Below are positions 35,046 to 45,031 of a DNA stretch of 64,000 nt, one piece after another. The notes under the pieces were generated by a model. The model saw nothing but the letters and a program-made list of their open reading frames with translations. It was not told the origin of the DNA and made no database searches. The translations under genes were made by a program, and so were the position numbers. Origin of the DNA: Bacteroidales bacterium (GTDB lineage: Bacteria; Bacteroidota; Bacteroidia; Bacteroidales; UBA1715); NCBI GenBank assembly GCA_017516865.1, contig JAFXAU010000030.1, positions 23,098 through 87,097 on the forward strand, given 5' to 3'. The number at the start of each line of letters is the position of its first letter. The first letter of the stretch is position 1.

Positions 35046-36377
35046 ATGAATCAGGAAGAATTGGTTCGGGAAAATGAGAATTTACGCGACGAAATCGCTC
35101 ATCTGCAACGACTGCTCGACGAGGCCAATGCACAGTTGGCTCAGTTGAAAAATGCAGAAAACGATGTCGTTCACACATTTGCCGATTTGGAAACGCGCCG
35201 TTTTAAAATGGTTACGGTACTCTATTCCGACATTGTTGGATTCGACAAACTACAAAATTCCGACAACGCCCAGTCCCTTGTCGACGAACTCGACACAATC
35301 TGGATGAAATTCGACGAAATTGTTTCAAAATATAAGATTAAGAAAGTCAAGTCAATTGGCGATTCTTACGTGTGTGCAGGCGGAATACCAACGAAAAATA
35401 GGACTAACCCTATTGAAACCGTCTTGGCAGCAATGGAAATCAATCATTTTCTCCGCTCAGAAAAAAACATCTGGAATATCCACATTGGGATACATACAGG
35501 TCCCGTGGTAGCAACAATCTCGGGCAAAAAGAAAAATACGTACGAACTGAAAGGCGACGCCGCCAACATTGCCTACCGAATTGAATCGTATGCACAAACG
35601 GGCAAAATCCTCGTTTCGGAAATGACATATAGTTTCTTGCGTGATATGTTCGACTGCGAACAAGCGGGAACTTTGCCAGTAAAATATACTGGAGCCATCA
35701 ATATGTACGAAGTTAAAGGGTTTAAGCCAAAATACGCTGTGGATACGAGTTTACAAGTGCCGAGCCACGACTTTATCGTTAAATTTCTGCGTGTGCAGTT
35801 TCCCGATTTGGAAGAATATATTCTCGACCGTCTTGAACGGGAATTGCCGTCATATCTGCATTACCACAACGTGAAACACACTATGGACGTGCTTGTCGGT
35901 GTTGAAGTGATTGCAACCGCCGAAAATGTGACAGACAAAGAAGATTTGTTGCTTTTACGGACAGCGGCTCTGTTCCACGATATGGGACAAATTGTACAGT
36001 CGAAAGGACACGAAAAAATCAGTTGCGACTACGCTCGCGAAATACTTCCGTCGTATCATTACTCGCAAGAGCAAATCGACAAAATTTGCACGCTGATTAT
36101 GGCGACACAACTGCCGCCTCATCCAAATTCCCTCTTGGAATGCATCATGTGTGATGCCGATTTGGACTATCTCGGACGCTCCGATTTTATTCCCGTTTCC
36201 GACACACTGTATGACGAACTACACGTACAAAATCTTGTAACAGACAAGAATACATGGAATAAACAACAGATAAAATTCATCTCGGGACACACCTATTTCA
36301 CCGAATTTGCAAAAAACAACCGTGAGGTGAACAAACAAAAACAAATAAAACGATTACAAAGTCTGATAAAAGAATAA
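35046..36377 (+). CDS. Class III nucleotidyl cyclase fused to an HD phosphohydrolase domain
   Basis: The product has 443 residues. A coiled coil (about 1-42) precedes a class III cyclase domain (about 52-230): metal Asp in YSDIVGF (Asp62) and SIGDSYV (Asp106), Lys102 at the position that favours adenine, and NIAYR (Asn174, Arg178) for the transition state. The C-terminal half (about 265-430) is an HD domain: YHNVKHTMDV, LFHDMG (His311-Asp312), GHEK and CDADLDYLG. It could make cAMP and also hydrolyse a phosphodiester or nucleotide; the direction of control is unknown. The ATG at 35046 starts the coiled coil. It lies 4 nt upstream of a gene of unknown function. Confidence 0.85.
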   Translation: MNQEELVRENENLRDEIAHLQRLLDEANAQLAQLKNAENDVVHTFADLETRRFKMVTVLYSDIVGFDKLQNSDNAQSLVDELDTIWMKFDEIVSKYKIKKVKSIGDSYVCAGGIPTKNRTNPIETVLAAMEINHFLRSEKNIWNIHIGIHTGPVVATISGKKKNTYELKGDAANIAYRIESYAQTGKILVSEMTYSFLRDMFDCEQAGTLPVKYTGAINMYEVKGFKPKYAVDTSLQVPSHDFIVKFLRVQFPDLEEYILDRLERELPSYLHYHNVKHTMDVLVGVEVIATAENVTDKEDLLLLRTAALFHDMGQIVQSKGHEKISCDYAREILPSYHYSQEQIDKICTLIMATQLPPHPNSLLECIMCDADLDYLGRSDFIPVSDTLYDELHVQNLVTDKNTWNKQQIKFISGHTYFTEFAKNNREVNKQKQIKRLQSLIKE

Positions 36378-36381
36378 ATCA

Positions 36382-37029
36382 ATGAATCAAAATAATCCAG
36401 AAGATGTATTGCTTGCTGTAATCAACAAAGTGTTGGAATTTTCAGGCGAAGGCAAACAGGCAAAGGCTCAACATATACTACCCTTTGTGTATGAATCAGT
36501 TATGCAATATCCACAATTGCTTTGGGACAACAAAGAAATTTGGAAAATTGCCAAGGCTCTCCTTGTGATGCACCATTACGATATGATTGACGACGAAGAT
36601 GAGGAAATAAAAATGCTCCAAATGGCATTTGTGTTCTCGCAACGGGCTATTGAACTCTCCGCGCCAAACGAAGGCGACGCTGCCGACGAAGACTATTTTC
36701 ACGCACTACACACGCAGATTATGCTTTTGTCGTCGTGTCAGGATTATTACACAACAACCATTGCCGACTTATGTTCCAAGCCAGAAATGACCGACGAAGA
36801 ACGCCTGATAGCGAACCGCATCGCAAACAGAATTATCCCTGTGATTGCATACAATATGATTGTGAAAGTTGACGACACATTCGAGGATTTCCACAACGAT
36901 TCACTATTGGCGGAAATGTGCAATAAGTTTGAACTTGAAAATCCTGACATTACCCCAAAACAATTGGACGATGCGATAAAAATCCATAAAATGCTGATTC
37001 GTACGTATTTGGAACATTTCAAGAAATAA
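36382..37029 (+). CDS. Hypothetical all-helical protein
   Basis: The product has 215 residues and was not recognised. It is acidic and mostly helical (EDVLLAVINKVLEFSGEGKQ, ERLIANRIANRIIPVIAYNM), with no signal peptide, so it should be cytoplasmic. It starts 4 nt after the cyclase-HD gene, in the same direction, and is probably cotranscribed and possibly a partner. Nothing in the sequence names a reaction. Confidence 0.6.
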   Translation: MNQNNPEDVLLAVINKVLEFSGEGKQAKAQHILPFVYESVMQYPQLLWDNKEIWKIAKALLVMHHYDMIDDEDEEIKMLQMAFVFSQRAIELSAPNEGDAADEDYFHALHTQIMLLSSCQDYYTTTIADLCSKPEMTDEERLIANRIANRIIPVIAYNMIVKVDDTFEDFHNDSLLAEMCNKFELENPDITPKQLDDAIKIHKMLIRTYLEHFKK

Positions 37030-37062
37030 CAGATTTGTTAAGGATTTTCAGGAGAAAAATTA

Positions 37063-37070
37063 TACTTTTG
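37063..37070 (+). promoter_or_regulatory. -7 box TACTTTTG for the SusC-like gene
   Basis: TACTTTTG lies 17 nt before the ATG at 37088. A TTTG occurs upstream at an unusually long 25-nt spacing. Confidence 0.5.
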
Positions 37071-37087
37071 TACGAATTTCTCAGAAC

Positions 37088-40054
37088 ATGAAACGATTAT
37101 ACACATATATCTTATTTATTCTTCTCGGTCTGAGTACGTTTGCACAGACGCGCGAATTGACGGGAAAGGTTGTTTCCGCCCAGACGAAAGAGCCTCTTAT
37201 AGCTGCAATGGTTGCGGCAATGACCAAAGACAACAACGGTGAATATCAATCAACGACTTACGGTGCATATACCGATTTAAACGGCTCCTTCTCTATTGAC
37301 GTTCCCGAAAATGCGGCGGGACTTGAGTTCAGTTATATCGGTATGGAAACCAAAATAGTACCAATAACTTCGGCTACGGAATACAACGTCGAACTTGGTG
37401 TTGACGCATTGATGATAGAAACTGTGGTGGTAACTGTACCATACGGCCGACAAAACCGTGAATCGTATACCGGTTCTTTGTCTGCCCTGAAAGCCGACGA
37501 TATTGTGGCTTCGCAGACGTCGAGTTTCGAAAAATCGTTGCAAGGACAAGTGCCGGGCGTTGTCTTAACCTCAACTTCGGGACAACCAGGTTCTTCTTCG
37601 GAAATTCAATTACGTGGTGCCGGTTCAATTTCGGCTGGAAGCTCTCCCCTGATTGTCATTGACGGTGTTGCAATGTATTCAGGTGAAACGTCTCAAAATT
37701 CCGATGCTTCGTCGATTTTAACATCGCTTAACCCGAACGATATAGAAAGTATTTCCATCTTGAAAGATGCCGCTGCTACTTCGTTGTACGGCTCCCGTGC
37801 GTCGAACGGTGTCATTATGGTGACAACAAAGGCAGGAAAATCAGGCAAGACAGTTTATTCTTTTTCAACTTCACAAGGTGTGGGAATAATTGCTAAAAAC
37901 GGTTTTTCGTTAATGAATAACGAAGAATACAAAACTTGGCTGACCGACGCAATGCGAAATGCAGGTAAAACCAACGCACAAATCGCCGAAGAACTGCTCG
38001 ACGACACATCGCACACCGACTGGTTCGACGAAGTCTATCGCCCAGCATGGACGCAATCATACGAATTTTCGGCACAAGGCGGAACTGACAACACCGTGTT
38101 CTTCGCTTCAGGACAATACAAAAACGAAGAGGGTATCGTTTCGGGAACAGACTTGGAACGTATGTCGGTTCGCTTGAACTTGAGTCACAAAGCATCGGAC
38201 AAATGTACGTTCGGATTCAAATTCAATCCGTCGTATACAACCCAGCATAGTACAGAAGAACCTGGCTACACGTCAAGTCCAGTGACAACAGCATATACCG
38301 CAAAACCGACTATCTCTATGATGAATGACGGCAAATACAATTTTGTGAACAAATTCTATAACCCAGTCGGTATCCTTAACCTAAACGAAAATTACAATAA
38401 GACAAAACGACTGTTGGGAAATGCTTCGCTTGAGTATAAATTTCCATTAAATCTTGAATTTAAGACAATTGCAAACATTGACTACATCAATGTTGACGAA
38501 TATGCGTATCTGCATCCCGAAACGCCAAATGGTATTGATAAAAACGGCGTTGCATCGTATTATTCAACCAATGTAACAACCTGGACGTCGTCATCGACAT
38601 TGAAGTGGGAATACCGTCAACTTCGCCATTCGTTACAGTTGATGGCAGGTGCGGAAATCGAGGCAAATTCTCTGAACTACTCCAACATGATTGCCTCGAA
38701 CTTTGCTTCGGAAGATTTGTCGAGCATCGCAAATGCTTCACAGATGGAACAAATGAACGAGTTTGGCAAGGAATCATCGCTACTTTCGGGAATTTCGAGT
38801 TTGAACTATAATTATGGTGCAAAATATTTCTTGACTTTGAGTTTCCGTGTCGACGGTTCTTCGAAATTCAGTCCTTCAAACCGTTGGGCGCCATTCTGGT
38901 CGGTCGGCGGCTCGTGGATTATTTCCGACGAATCGTTCATGAAACCTGTCTCATGGATAAATCTACTGAAACTGCGCGGCAGCTACGGAACTTCGGGTAA
39001 CTCCGACATCGATGATTATCTGTACATGCAGTTGTATTCGTTCGGTAGAAACTATATGGACGAACCGGGAAGCACGCTGTCAACTATGGGAAATGAAGAT
39101 TTAACATGGGAAAAGAACCATAATGCCGACTTGGGAATTGAAATGAAATTCTTCAAACGATTCAATCTCAGCGTAGATGTGTATAACAGAAAAACATTTG
39201 ATTTGCTGCTTGCCGTACCAGTTTCTATGACAACTGGTTACGAAAACCAAATGCGAAACGTCGGTTCCATGGTGAACCGCGGTGTTGAACTTTCGTTGGC
39301 GACAACAGTAATAAATAGCGATAAATTCAATTGGGTTTCAACATTGACGTTCGCCCGTAACCACAACGAAATCTTAGATTTATACGGAAGCGATACAATT
39401 ATAGTCAGCACAAAAATCCGTACGGTCGGTCAGGCCTTGCAGACGTTCTATCTGGCGGAATGGGCAGGCGTAAACTCAGCCGACGGTTCCCCGATGTGGT
39501 ACGATGAAAACGGCAATTTGACAAAAGACTACAACCAAGCACGGAAAGTAATCGCTGGCAATGCCGACCCGAAATTCACCGCAGGATGGACCAACAACCT
39601 GACTTATGGAAACTGGGCACTGAACTTTATGTTCTATTGCAGTTATGGAAATTTAATTTTCAACCAGTTGAACAATGAATTAATCTCTGACGGTGCGACA
39701 ACCGAATTGAACCAGTCAGCAACTGCAATGGATTATTGGAAACAGCCTGGCGATAACGCTTCGAATCCGAAAGTGGTACAAAATAATGGTAGTAACAGTA
39801 ATAGATTTTCTACCCGTTATTTGGAAGATGGCTCATATATTCGTCTGAAAAACATTCAATTAAGTTATACTCTGCCGTCGCAGGCATGCGAAAAAATCAA
39901 ATTGAGCAGATGTATGATTTACGCACAAGTTCAGAATCCGTTTGTATGGACGAAATTCACCGGTCTTGACCCAGAAACACGTTCTAATGGTATTTATTAC
40001 TACGATTATCCCAAACAACGATTGTTCTTGATGGGATTAAATCTTTCGTTCTAA
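37088..40054 (+). CDS. SusC/RagA-type TonB-dependent receptor without a SusD neighbour
   Basis: The product has 988 residues. A signal peptide (MKRLYTYILFILLGLSTFAQ) precedes a CarboxypepD_reg-like domain (ELTGKVVSAQTKEPLIAAMV) and a plug domain (SFEKSLQGQVPGVVLTSTSG, EIQLRGAGSISAGSSPLIVI, SISILKDAAATSLYGSRASN). The barrel ends ...QRLFLMGLNLSF with the aromatic C-terminus. SusC-type receptors import oligosaccharides or peptides with a SusD lipoprotein that binds the substrate. No susD-like gene follows; 80 nt downstream the next gene is read the other way. It may work alone, with an unlinked SusD, or in another uptake or secretion role. It lies upstream of the PKD adhesin gene but points the other way. 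Confidence 0.92.
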   Translation: MKRLYTYILFILLGLSTFAQTRELTGKVVSAQTKEPLIAAMVAAMTKDNNGEYQSTTYGAYTDLNGSFSIDVPENAAGLEFSYIGMETKIVPITSATEYNVELGVDALMIETVVVTVPYGRQNRESYTGSLSALKADDIVASQTSSFEKSLQGQVPGVVLTSTSGQPGSSSEIQLRGAGSISAGSSPLIVIDGVAMYSGETSQNSDASSILTSLNPNDIESISILKDAAATSLYGSRASNGVIMVTTKAGKSGKTVYSFSTSQGVGIIAKNGFSLMNNEEYKTWLTDAMRNAGKTNAQIAEELLDDTSHTDWFDEVYRPAWTQSYEFSAQGGTDNTVFFASGQYKNEEGIVSGTDLERMSVRLNLSHKASDKCTFGFKFNPSYTTQHSTEEPGYTSSPVTTAYTAKPTISMMNDGKYNFVNKFYNPVGILNLNENYNKTKRLLGNASLEYKFPLNLEFKTIANIDYINVDEYAYLHPETPNGIDKNGVASYYSTNVTTWTSSSTLKWEYRQLRHSLQLMAGAEIEANSLNYSNMIASNFASEDLSSIANASQMEQMNEFGKESSLLSGISSLNYNYGAKYFLTLSFRVDGSSKFSPSNRWAPFWSVGGSWIISDESFMKPVSWINLLKLRGSYGTSGNSDIDDYLYMQLYSFGRNYMDEPGSTLSTMGNEDLTWEKNHNADLGIEMKFFKRFNLSVDVYNRKTFDLLLAVPVSMTTGYENQMRNVGSMVNRGVELSLATTVINSDKFNWVSTLTFARNHNEILDLYGSDTIIVSTKIRTVGQALQTFYLAEWAGVNSADGSPMWYDENGNLTKDYNQARKVIAGNADPKFTAGWTNNLTYGNWALNFMFYCSYGNLIFNQLNNELISDGATTELNQSATAMDYWKQPGDNASNPKVVQNNGSNSNRFSTRYLEDGSYIRLKNIQLSYTLPSQACEKIKLSRCMIYAQVQNPFVWTKFTGLDPETRSNGIYYYDYPKQRLFLMGLNLSF

Positions 40055-40134
40055 TAAATCAAGGATGCAACACGCGTCCATGTCATCCGCGATTAACAAA
40101 GCGTTTCTGCAATTTTGCAAATTTATTTATTACA

Positions 40135-43100
40135 TTATCGTATCAATGTAATATATCCTTTTACAAAAATGTCTTCGCCTTTCATATTTACGGCTGAAAT
40201 TGTATAGGCGAACGTGTCCATACCCTGCGGCTCACCTTTGAAAGTTCCGTCCCAGCCTTTACTCATATCGTCGCTTTCGAATACGAGCTGTCCCCATCGG
40301 TTGTAGATTTTAACTTCCACAAATTCACGGATTCCCCACCCCCGAACGAGAGCTATGTCGTTGATACCGTCGCCGTTTGGAGTAAATGCCTCGGGCATCC
40401 CAATTTTGGTGTCAATCAAAATGTTGAAACGAATAGTTGTATCGCTTGTAAAGCACCCGAGCGAATCTTCCATTGCAATGGTATATTCTATAAATTCAGG
40501 AAATGTCAAGCAATCTTCGAATGATTCTTTGCCACAGCTAAGGTCTAAATCGGGACTTGGGCAATCCGTACACGACAGATATGTCGCAGGTTGCCACGTA
40601 TAGCTCATGCCCTGTATCATCGTCGTATTCACATTGTAAACCTGCCCAGCAATTATGTTGTTGGTAATTTCCGACGCACGATGTTGTTTGCCGTCACTGC
40701 CATAAAATATCAAAACCGAATCAGGTGCACCAAAATAACGCGGTTTTTGCTGTACATAAATAAATGTACTGTCGATGTGCGAACATGCCTGAGTACTATT
40801 CGTTTTTATGAAAACATATTGTGACTGTTTTACCGAAATGTCGGTTTCGGAACTATATGGATTAAACACGATTTTATGTGGCAACCATTCTATGCTGGTG
40901 AAATCGCCCGTAGCCTTTGCCGAAATATTTTCGCCATAACAGATAGTTGAATCAATCTCTACATTCAACGAAGCGGTAGGATACGAAATTAGCCGTTTGG
41001 TCTTCTTGTCATTACAAATGTTCGACGTCACTAAAAGCGAAACCGAAATGGTATCGTTCGGATTTTTGATTTTTATAGTTGGACTTTCTTCGTCGGTTGT
41101 TGTACCATCACCTAAATCCCATAGATACGACGCTTTGTTTCCTCCAGTCTGCGACGTGTTATAAAGTTTCACAGAATATGGTGCGCAAGCAAGCGTGTCA
41201 AGGTCGAGAGGACCACGCGTAAAGTCCGCCATGACTGGATAAATGGTAACATTTGCCGAAATATCACGTGGTTTACAACCTTCGGCATCGACAATAAATT
41301 GAACTTTATAGGTATTGTCGTCGGTTCCAGCAAGAGCCTCGTAGAAATGCGTCTCTGTCAATTCCGCCAACGGAACCGACACACCATCTCCAAATTCCCA
41401 ATATGCGTTGTAGCGATACAAATTAAACGTATCGGACAAGACAAACGGTATTTCTTCGTGGACACACGCATCAGTTTTAAGTGCCCGCATTGTTGCTTCG
41501 TAGCCAGGAACCATAATCGGAATAGTTGTCATAGTCTCTTCGCACCCGAAATATTTACTTTTTGTACGCAAATGCAACGACTGTTCTCCATAGTTGTCGA
41601 ACGTAATAACTTGCAGTGTACGTTTATTACCGACATATATGGAATCGCCGTTTTCAGTTTTCCACCAATCAAAATTTGTTATGTTCGAGGTGTAGGAAGA
41701 AATATCAAGATAGACAATAAATTTTTGTCCAGGTTCCTTGCATTTGTCTGAATTTCTGATGGTTATCTTTGCCTTCACATCTTTTACATCAATTTCGTTC
41801 GTGGCTGTATCAACGCATTCATGACCTTCGGGACTGATGCAGTATGCAATCAATTTTACGTCGTATTTATTTTTCGATGGAGCGCTATATAAATATGTTG
41901 TTGTTTCAGGAGCATTACCATTGAATTCTTGTATTGTTTCGTCACCAAAATCCCACGTGTAATGAGTAAGAGTGTTTGCATATCCGTTGGCTCTCAAGTT
42001 GCGTTTGAATACGGCTTCGGTACCGAGACATAGCTTTTCGTTTGCAACAGAGAATTGCGCATTCGGGACAACAGGCTTGATGTAATCTCCCATTGTTGCC
42101 TTGTCGGTACAGCCGTGGTCGTCAACAATCGTCAGAACGACATGCTTATTACCTTTTGTATTGTATTCCGTCTGCACCGTCGTTTCATTTCCCGTGATTT
42201 TTTCATTGTTCCCCAATTCCCACGTTCGCTGAACAATTTCATTCTCAGAGCGGGATGTGTCTGTAAAATTGGTGATGAACGGAAGACAGTCGGAAAGTAC
42301 GTCACCATAAAATCCAGCACGGCTTCTATATACTTTGACTGGCTTTTGCACAAGTGCTTCGCATCCCATGATGTCTTTCACCAAAACAGTTACGTGGTCA
42401 ATATCTTCGTAATCGAAAATGTATTTTCTCACAGTATCGGAGTTATCTAATCTCTTCAAATCCTCTGTCCATGGGTTATACGTGGCAAAAAGCAATGAAT
42501 CCTTTTTCCCATGCCAATCGTAAATCCACGTCCACGAAACAATGTCCTGCCCCATTTTGGGACTTACGACAAATACAGCTTGGTCACCATAGCAAGGTTC
42601 GTAGGTTTTTAGTCCAAAATCGGCTTGCAAATCGGTCACCTGAACCACCAAACTGTCGCTCATGTTACATCCGGTTTCCGAATTATGTGCTATTACTTTT
42701 ACAATATAATTTCCTCTTCCTCCATAATTGGCATAATCAATGTCAATATAATCCACATCGTTGGCAATCAACGTGTAATCACCCTCGCTATACTTTTTGA
42801 GATACCATTCCCACGAAGTCGACCCATAATTTTTCTTGAAAGAATATTGATGTTTGAGCGAATGTTCGCACGATGTTTTCAATGTATCTAATTCGATGTA
42901 CGGCCCCTTAAACAAAATAGTTTTATCACTTGTGAAATTTTGTTTGCAACCATTGTCTGAAATGACATACGAAACATTATGGACTCCAATCGTGTCGGTT
43001 ATCGTGACGGAAGTTCGCGAAGAAATAGGAAACTCTGTAGTTGAAGAACTATTATTTAATATGGTGAAATAAACATTCAACGTGTCATATATGCTCTTAT

Positions 43101-44955
43101 ATTTATTTGCGTCGTCGAGAGAGATATCAACCTGGATTTTTTCGCTTGAACAAATTTCGTCGGGGAAATCAATGGTTCCGAAAGGCACGTCGCCAACACT
43201 CACTGAATCATAAACAGTTGGATAATTCGTTTGTTTCCTATGATGGACGAAGAAATTTCGCACCACACAACCTTTTTTGGTTTGAAGAGAAACCTCGTAA
43301 GCATAAACGCCCACATTGTTATATGTCCAATTTACACCGACACTGCCAGATTTCTTTTTGCTGTCAAAATACGTCTTCTCGTCCACAGTTCCGTCATTGT
43401 CGAAATCCCACATGAAAAAATCTATGGAATCGCTGTCGGTATTATACTTGTAATTAGCGGTAAACCTCACGTCGAGTGGTACACAACCGCTTCGTGGCGA
43501 TGGATAGGTTGCATCTGCAATGTGATTGATTGTCGGGACAGACGTTTCCACGTTGTTCGGCAACGAAAGTTCCGCAGAACAGTAATTCGGACTGATTGCA
43601 AACAACTTCGAAGAATAAATATCTTCGTGAGTGAAATTTTTAGTAAACGATTGCTTTTGATAAAATGAAGAATCGCTGATAGCCCAATAGAACTGAGTTC
43701 CGTCAATATTACTATTTGCAACAAAATCGACCTCGGCTGGCAGTTTACAATAAAAATCCTTTGTCGGCGTTGCCGTAATTGTCAACGGCGGTTCAACTTC
43801 GAACGTCTTGACCAATTCTTTTGTACAAATTCCATTACTGACGGTCAATTTAATTGTATACGTACCGCCTTCGTCTATATCAACTTCATAGGTATCTGCC
43901 TCAGAATCAATAATTCCGTCGTTTTCAAAATCCCATTCATACGTCCATTCATAATCGGAGTTGGGCACCCAAAACGTAATTGTCCCTGGACAATATTTTG
44001 TTTTTGATTCTCCGTTCGAAATTTCCATAAACGGAGTTGGGGTATTCATATTTCTTTTAATTTCTGTCGTATTGAAAGTAACAGCTTTCTGATTATCGTC
44101 GAAGTTGATTTCCGGCTGAAAATTGACAAGTTGAATGTTCTTTGCAGAATAACTGATACAATCATTTTTTGAAGTCGCCTGCAAAGTTGCACGATATGTC
44201 CCAAAACCAGAATAATGGTGTGTTGGCGGAGTTTTTCCCGTGTATGTCGTTCCGTCGCCGAAGTCCCAGAAAAACGAAACAACATTCTCGTCTTCGGTAA
44301 AATTCGAAAATTTCACATCAAGTTGCGGATCACAACTTCGGCTTCGATCCGACGACATCATGACTTCTGGATAATCGTTGTATGTTTTGACAGAAATCGT
44401 TTTTCGTTCGCGGTTTGTACAGCCATGGTCGTCGCGGACAGATAAAAACACCGTAAAATCTTCGGCAAAACCGAAAATATGTGCTGGCGGAATTTCCGAC
44501 TGATAAATCGTTCCATCTGAAAGAATCCATGAGTACGAACTAATAGTTGTATCAGCCGTAAGTGAAACAATGGAAAAATTAAATTCCTTGTCTTCGCAGG
44601 TAGATGTTTTGTCACTGGTGATTATCACATCAGGGTCGTTGTAAACCGTAATGTAGTCTTTTTTCGTAATGGTGGAAACCAATTTTTTCGAGACATCGTA
44701 CACCTTCATTGTTGCTGTGTACCTGCCGGGCATCAAGTATGTATTCTGAACGCTGTCGGTCTGCGTGGAGAATTTTCCTGTTTCCACTATCCATTCATAC
44801 GAATAATTATTTTTAATAGAATCGGGAGTTGTATTTATATATGTGGTTTTGAGCGGAGCACAACCTTTTGTGGTGTCTGCCTCAAAATCAAATGCCTGGG
44901 CATAACACATAAAATTGAGAATCAAAAAAAGTATGCTAAATGTGGCTCTTTTCAT
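40135..44955 (-). CDS. PKD-repeat surface protein with T9SS type B sorting domain (SprB-like adhesin)
   Basis: The product has about 1,606 residues. A signal peptide (MKRATFSILFLILNFMCYAQ) is followed by many PKD-like domains, each with a W(D/E)FG(D/N)G or YxWDxxxDG core (SFFWDFGDGTTYTGKTPPTH, FFMWDFDNDGTVD, YTWDFGDETIQEF, AYWEFGDGVSVPL, SYLWDLGDGTTTDE). The last 95 residues are a CHU_C-type domain (GMPEAFTPNGDGINDIALVR, VKIYNRWGQLVFES, GYITLIR). The divergent PorP/SprF gene 76 nt away and two PorE-like genes point to a SprB/RemA-type adhesin exported by T9SS. It may serve attachment, cell-cell contact or gliding; motility is not proved. The start is set by the signal peptide. Confidence 0.88.
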   Translation of the reverse strand: MKRATFSILFLILNFMCYAQAFDFEADTTKGCAPLKTTYINTTPDSIKNNYSYEWIVETGKFSTQTDSVQNTYLMPGRYTATMKVYDVSKKLVSTITKKDYITVYNDPDVIITSDKTSTCEDKEFNFSIVSLTADTTISSYSWILSDGTIYQSEIPPAHIFGFAEDFTVFLSVRDDHGCTNRERKTISVKTYNDYPEVMMSSDRSRSCDPQLDVKFSNFTEDENVVSFFWDFGDGTTYTGKTPPTHHYSGFGTYRATLQATSKNDCISYSAKNIQLVNFQPEINFDDNQKAVTFNTTEIKRNMNTPTPFMEISNGESKTKYCPGTITFWVPNSDYEWTYEWDFENDGIIDSEADTYEVDIDEGGTYTIKLTVSNGICTKELVKTFEVEPPLTITATPTKDFYCKLPAEVDFVANSNIDGTQFYWAISDSSFYQKQSFTKNFTHEDIYSSKLFAISPNYCSAELSLPNNVETSVPTINHIADATYPSPRSGCVPLDVRFTANYKYNTDSDSIDFFMWDFDNDGTVDEKTYFDSKKKSGSVGVNWTYNNVGVYAYEVSLQTKKGCVVRNFFVHHRKQTNYPTVYDSVSVGDVPFGTIDFPDEICSSEKIQVDISLDDANKYKSIYDTLNVYFTILNNSSSTTEFPISSRTSVTITDTIGVHNVSYVISDNGCKQNFTSDKTILFKGPYIELDTLKTSCEHSLKHQYSFKKNYGSTSWEWYLKKYSEGDYTLIANDVDYIDIDYANYGGRGNYIVKVIAHNSETGCNMSDSLVVQVTDLQADFGLKTYEPCYGDQAVFVVSPKMGQDIVSWTWIYDWHGKKDSLLFATYNPWTEDLKRLDNSDTVRKYIFDYEDIDHVTVLVKDIMGCEALVQKPVKVYRSRAGFYGDVLSDCLPFITNFTDTSRSENEIVQRTWELGNNEKITGNETTVQTEYNTKGNKHVVLTIVDDHGCTDKATMGDYIKPVVPNAQFSVANEKLCLGTEAVFKRNLRANGYANTLTHYTWDFGDETIQEFNGNAPETTTYLYSAPSKNKYDVKLIAYCISPEGHECVDTATNEIDVKDVKAKITIRNSDKCKEPGQKFIVYLDISSYTSNITNFDWWKTENGDSIYVGNKRTLQVITFDNYGEQSLHLRTKSKYFGCEETMTTIPIMVPGYEATMRALKTDACVHEEIPFVLSDTFNLYRYNAYWEFGDGVSVPLAELTETHFYEALAGTDDNTYKVQFIVDAEGCKPRDISANVTIYPVMADFTRGPLDLDTLACAPYSVKLYNTSQTGGNKASYLWDLGDGTTTDEESPTIKIKNPNDTISVSLLVTSNICNDKKTKRLISYPTASLNVEIDSTICYGENISAKATGDFTSIEWLPHKIVFNPYSSETDISVKQSQYVFIKTNSTQACSHIDSTFIYVQQKPRYFGAPDSVLIFYGSDGKQHRASEITNNIIAGQVYNVNTTMIQGMSYTWQPATYLSCTDCPSPDLDLSCGKESFEDCLTFPEFIEYTIAMEDSLGCFTSDTTIRFNILIDTKIGMPEAFTPNGDGINDIALVRGWGIREFVEVKIYNRWGQLVFESDDMSKGWDGTFKGEPQGMDTFAYTISAVNMKGEDIFVKGYITLIR

Positions 44956-45031
44956 GTTTTTTTTATTTTTGTACTGCAAAACTACAAATTTCTTGAAACC
45001 AAATAGAAAAAAAAGTGGTCATAATGAATAA

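Noticed and set aside
34927..35178. N-terminal extension of the lipoprotein to 35178
   Set aside because: The extra segment is on the complement of the cyclase gene start and lies upstream of a -7 box; a clean lipoprotein signal starts at 34926.
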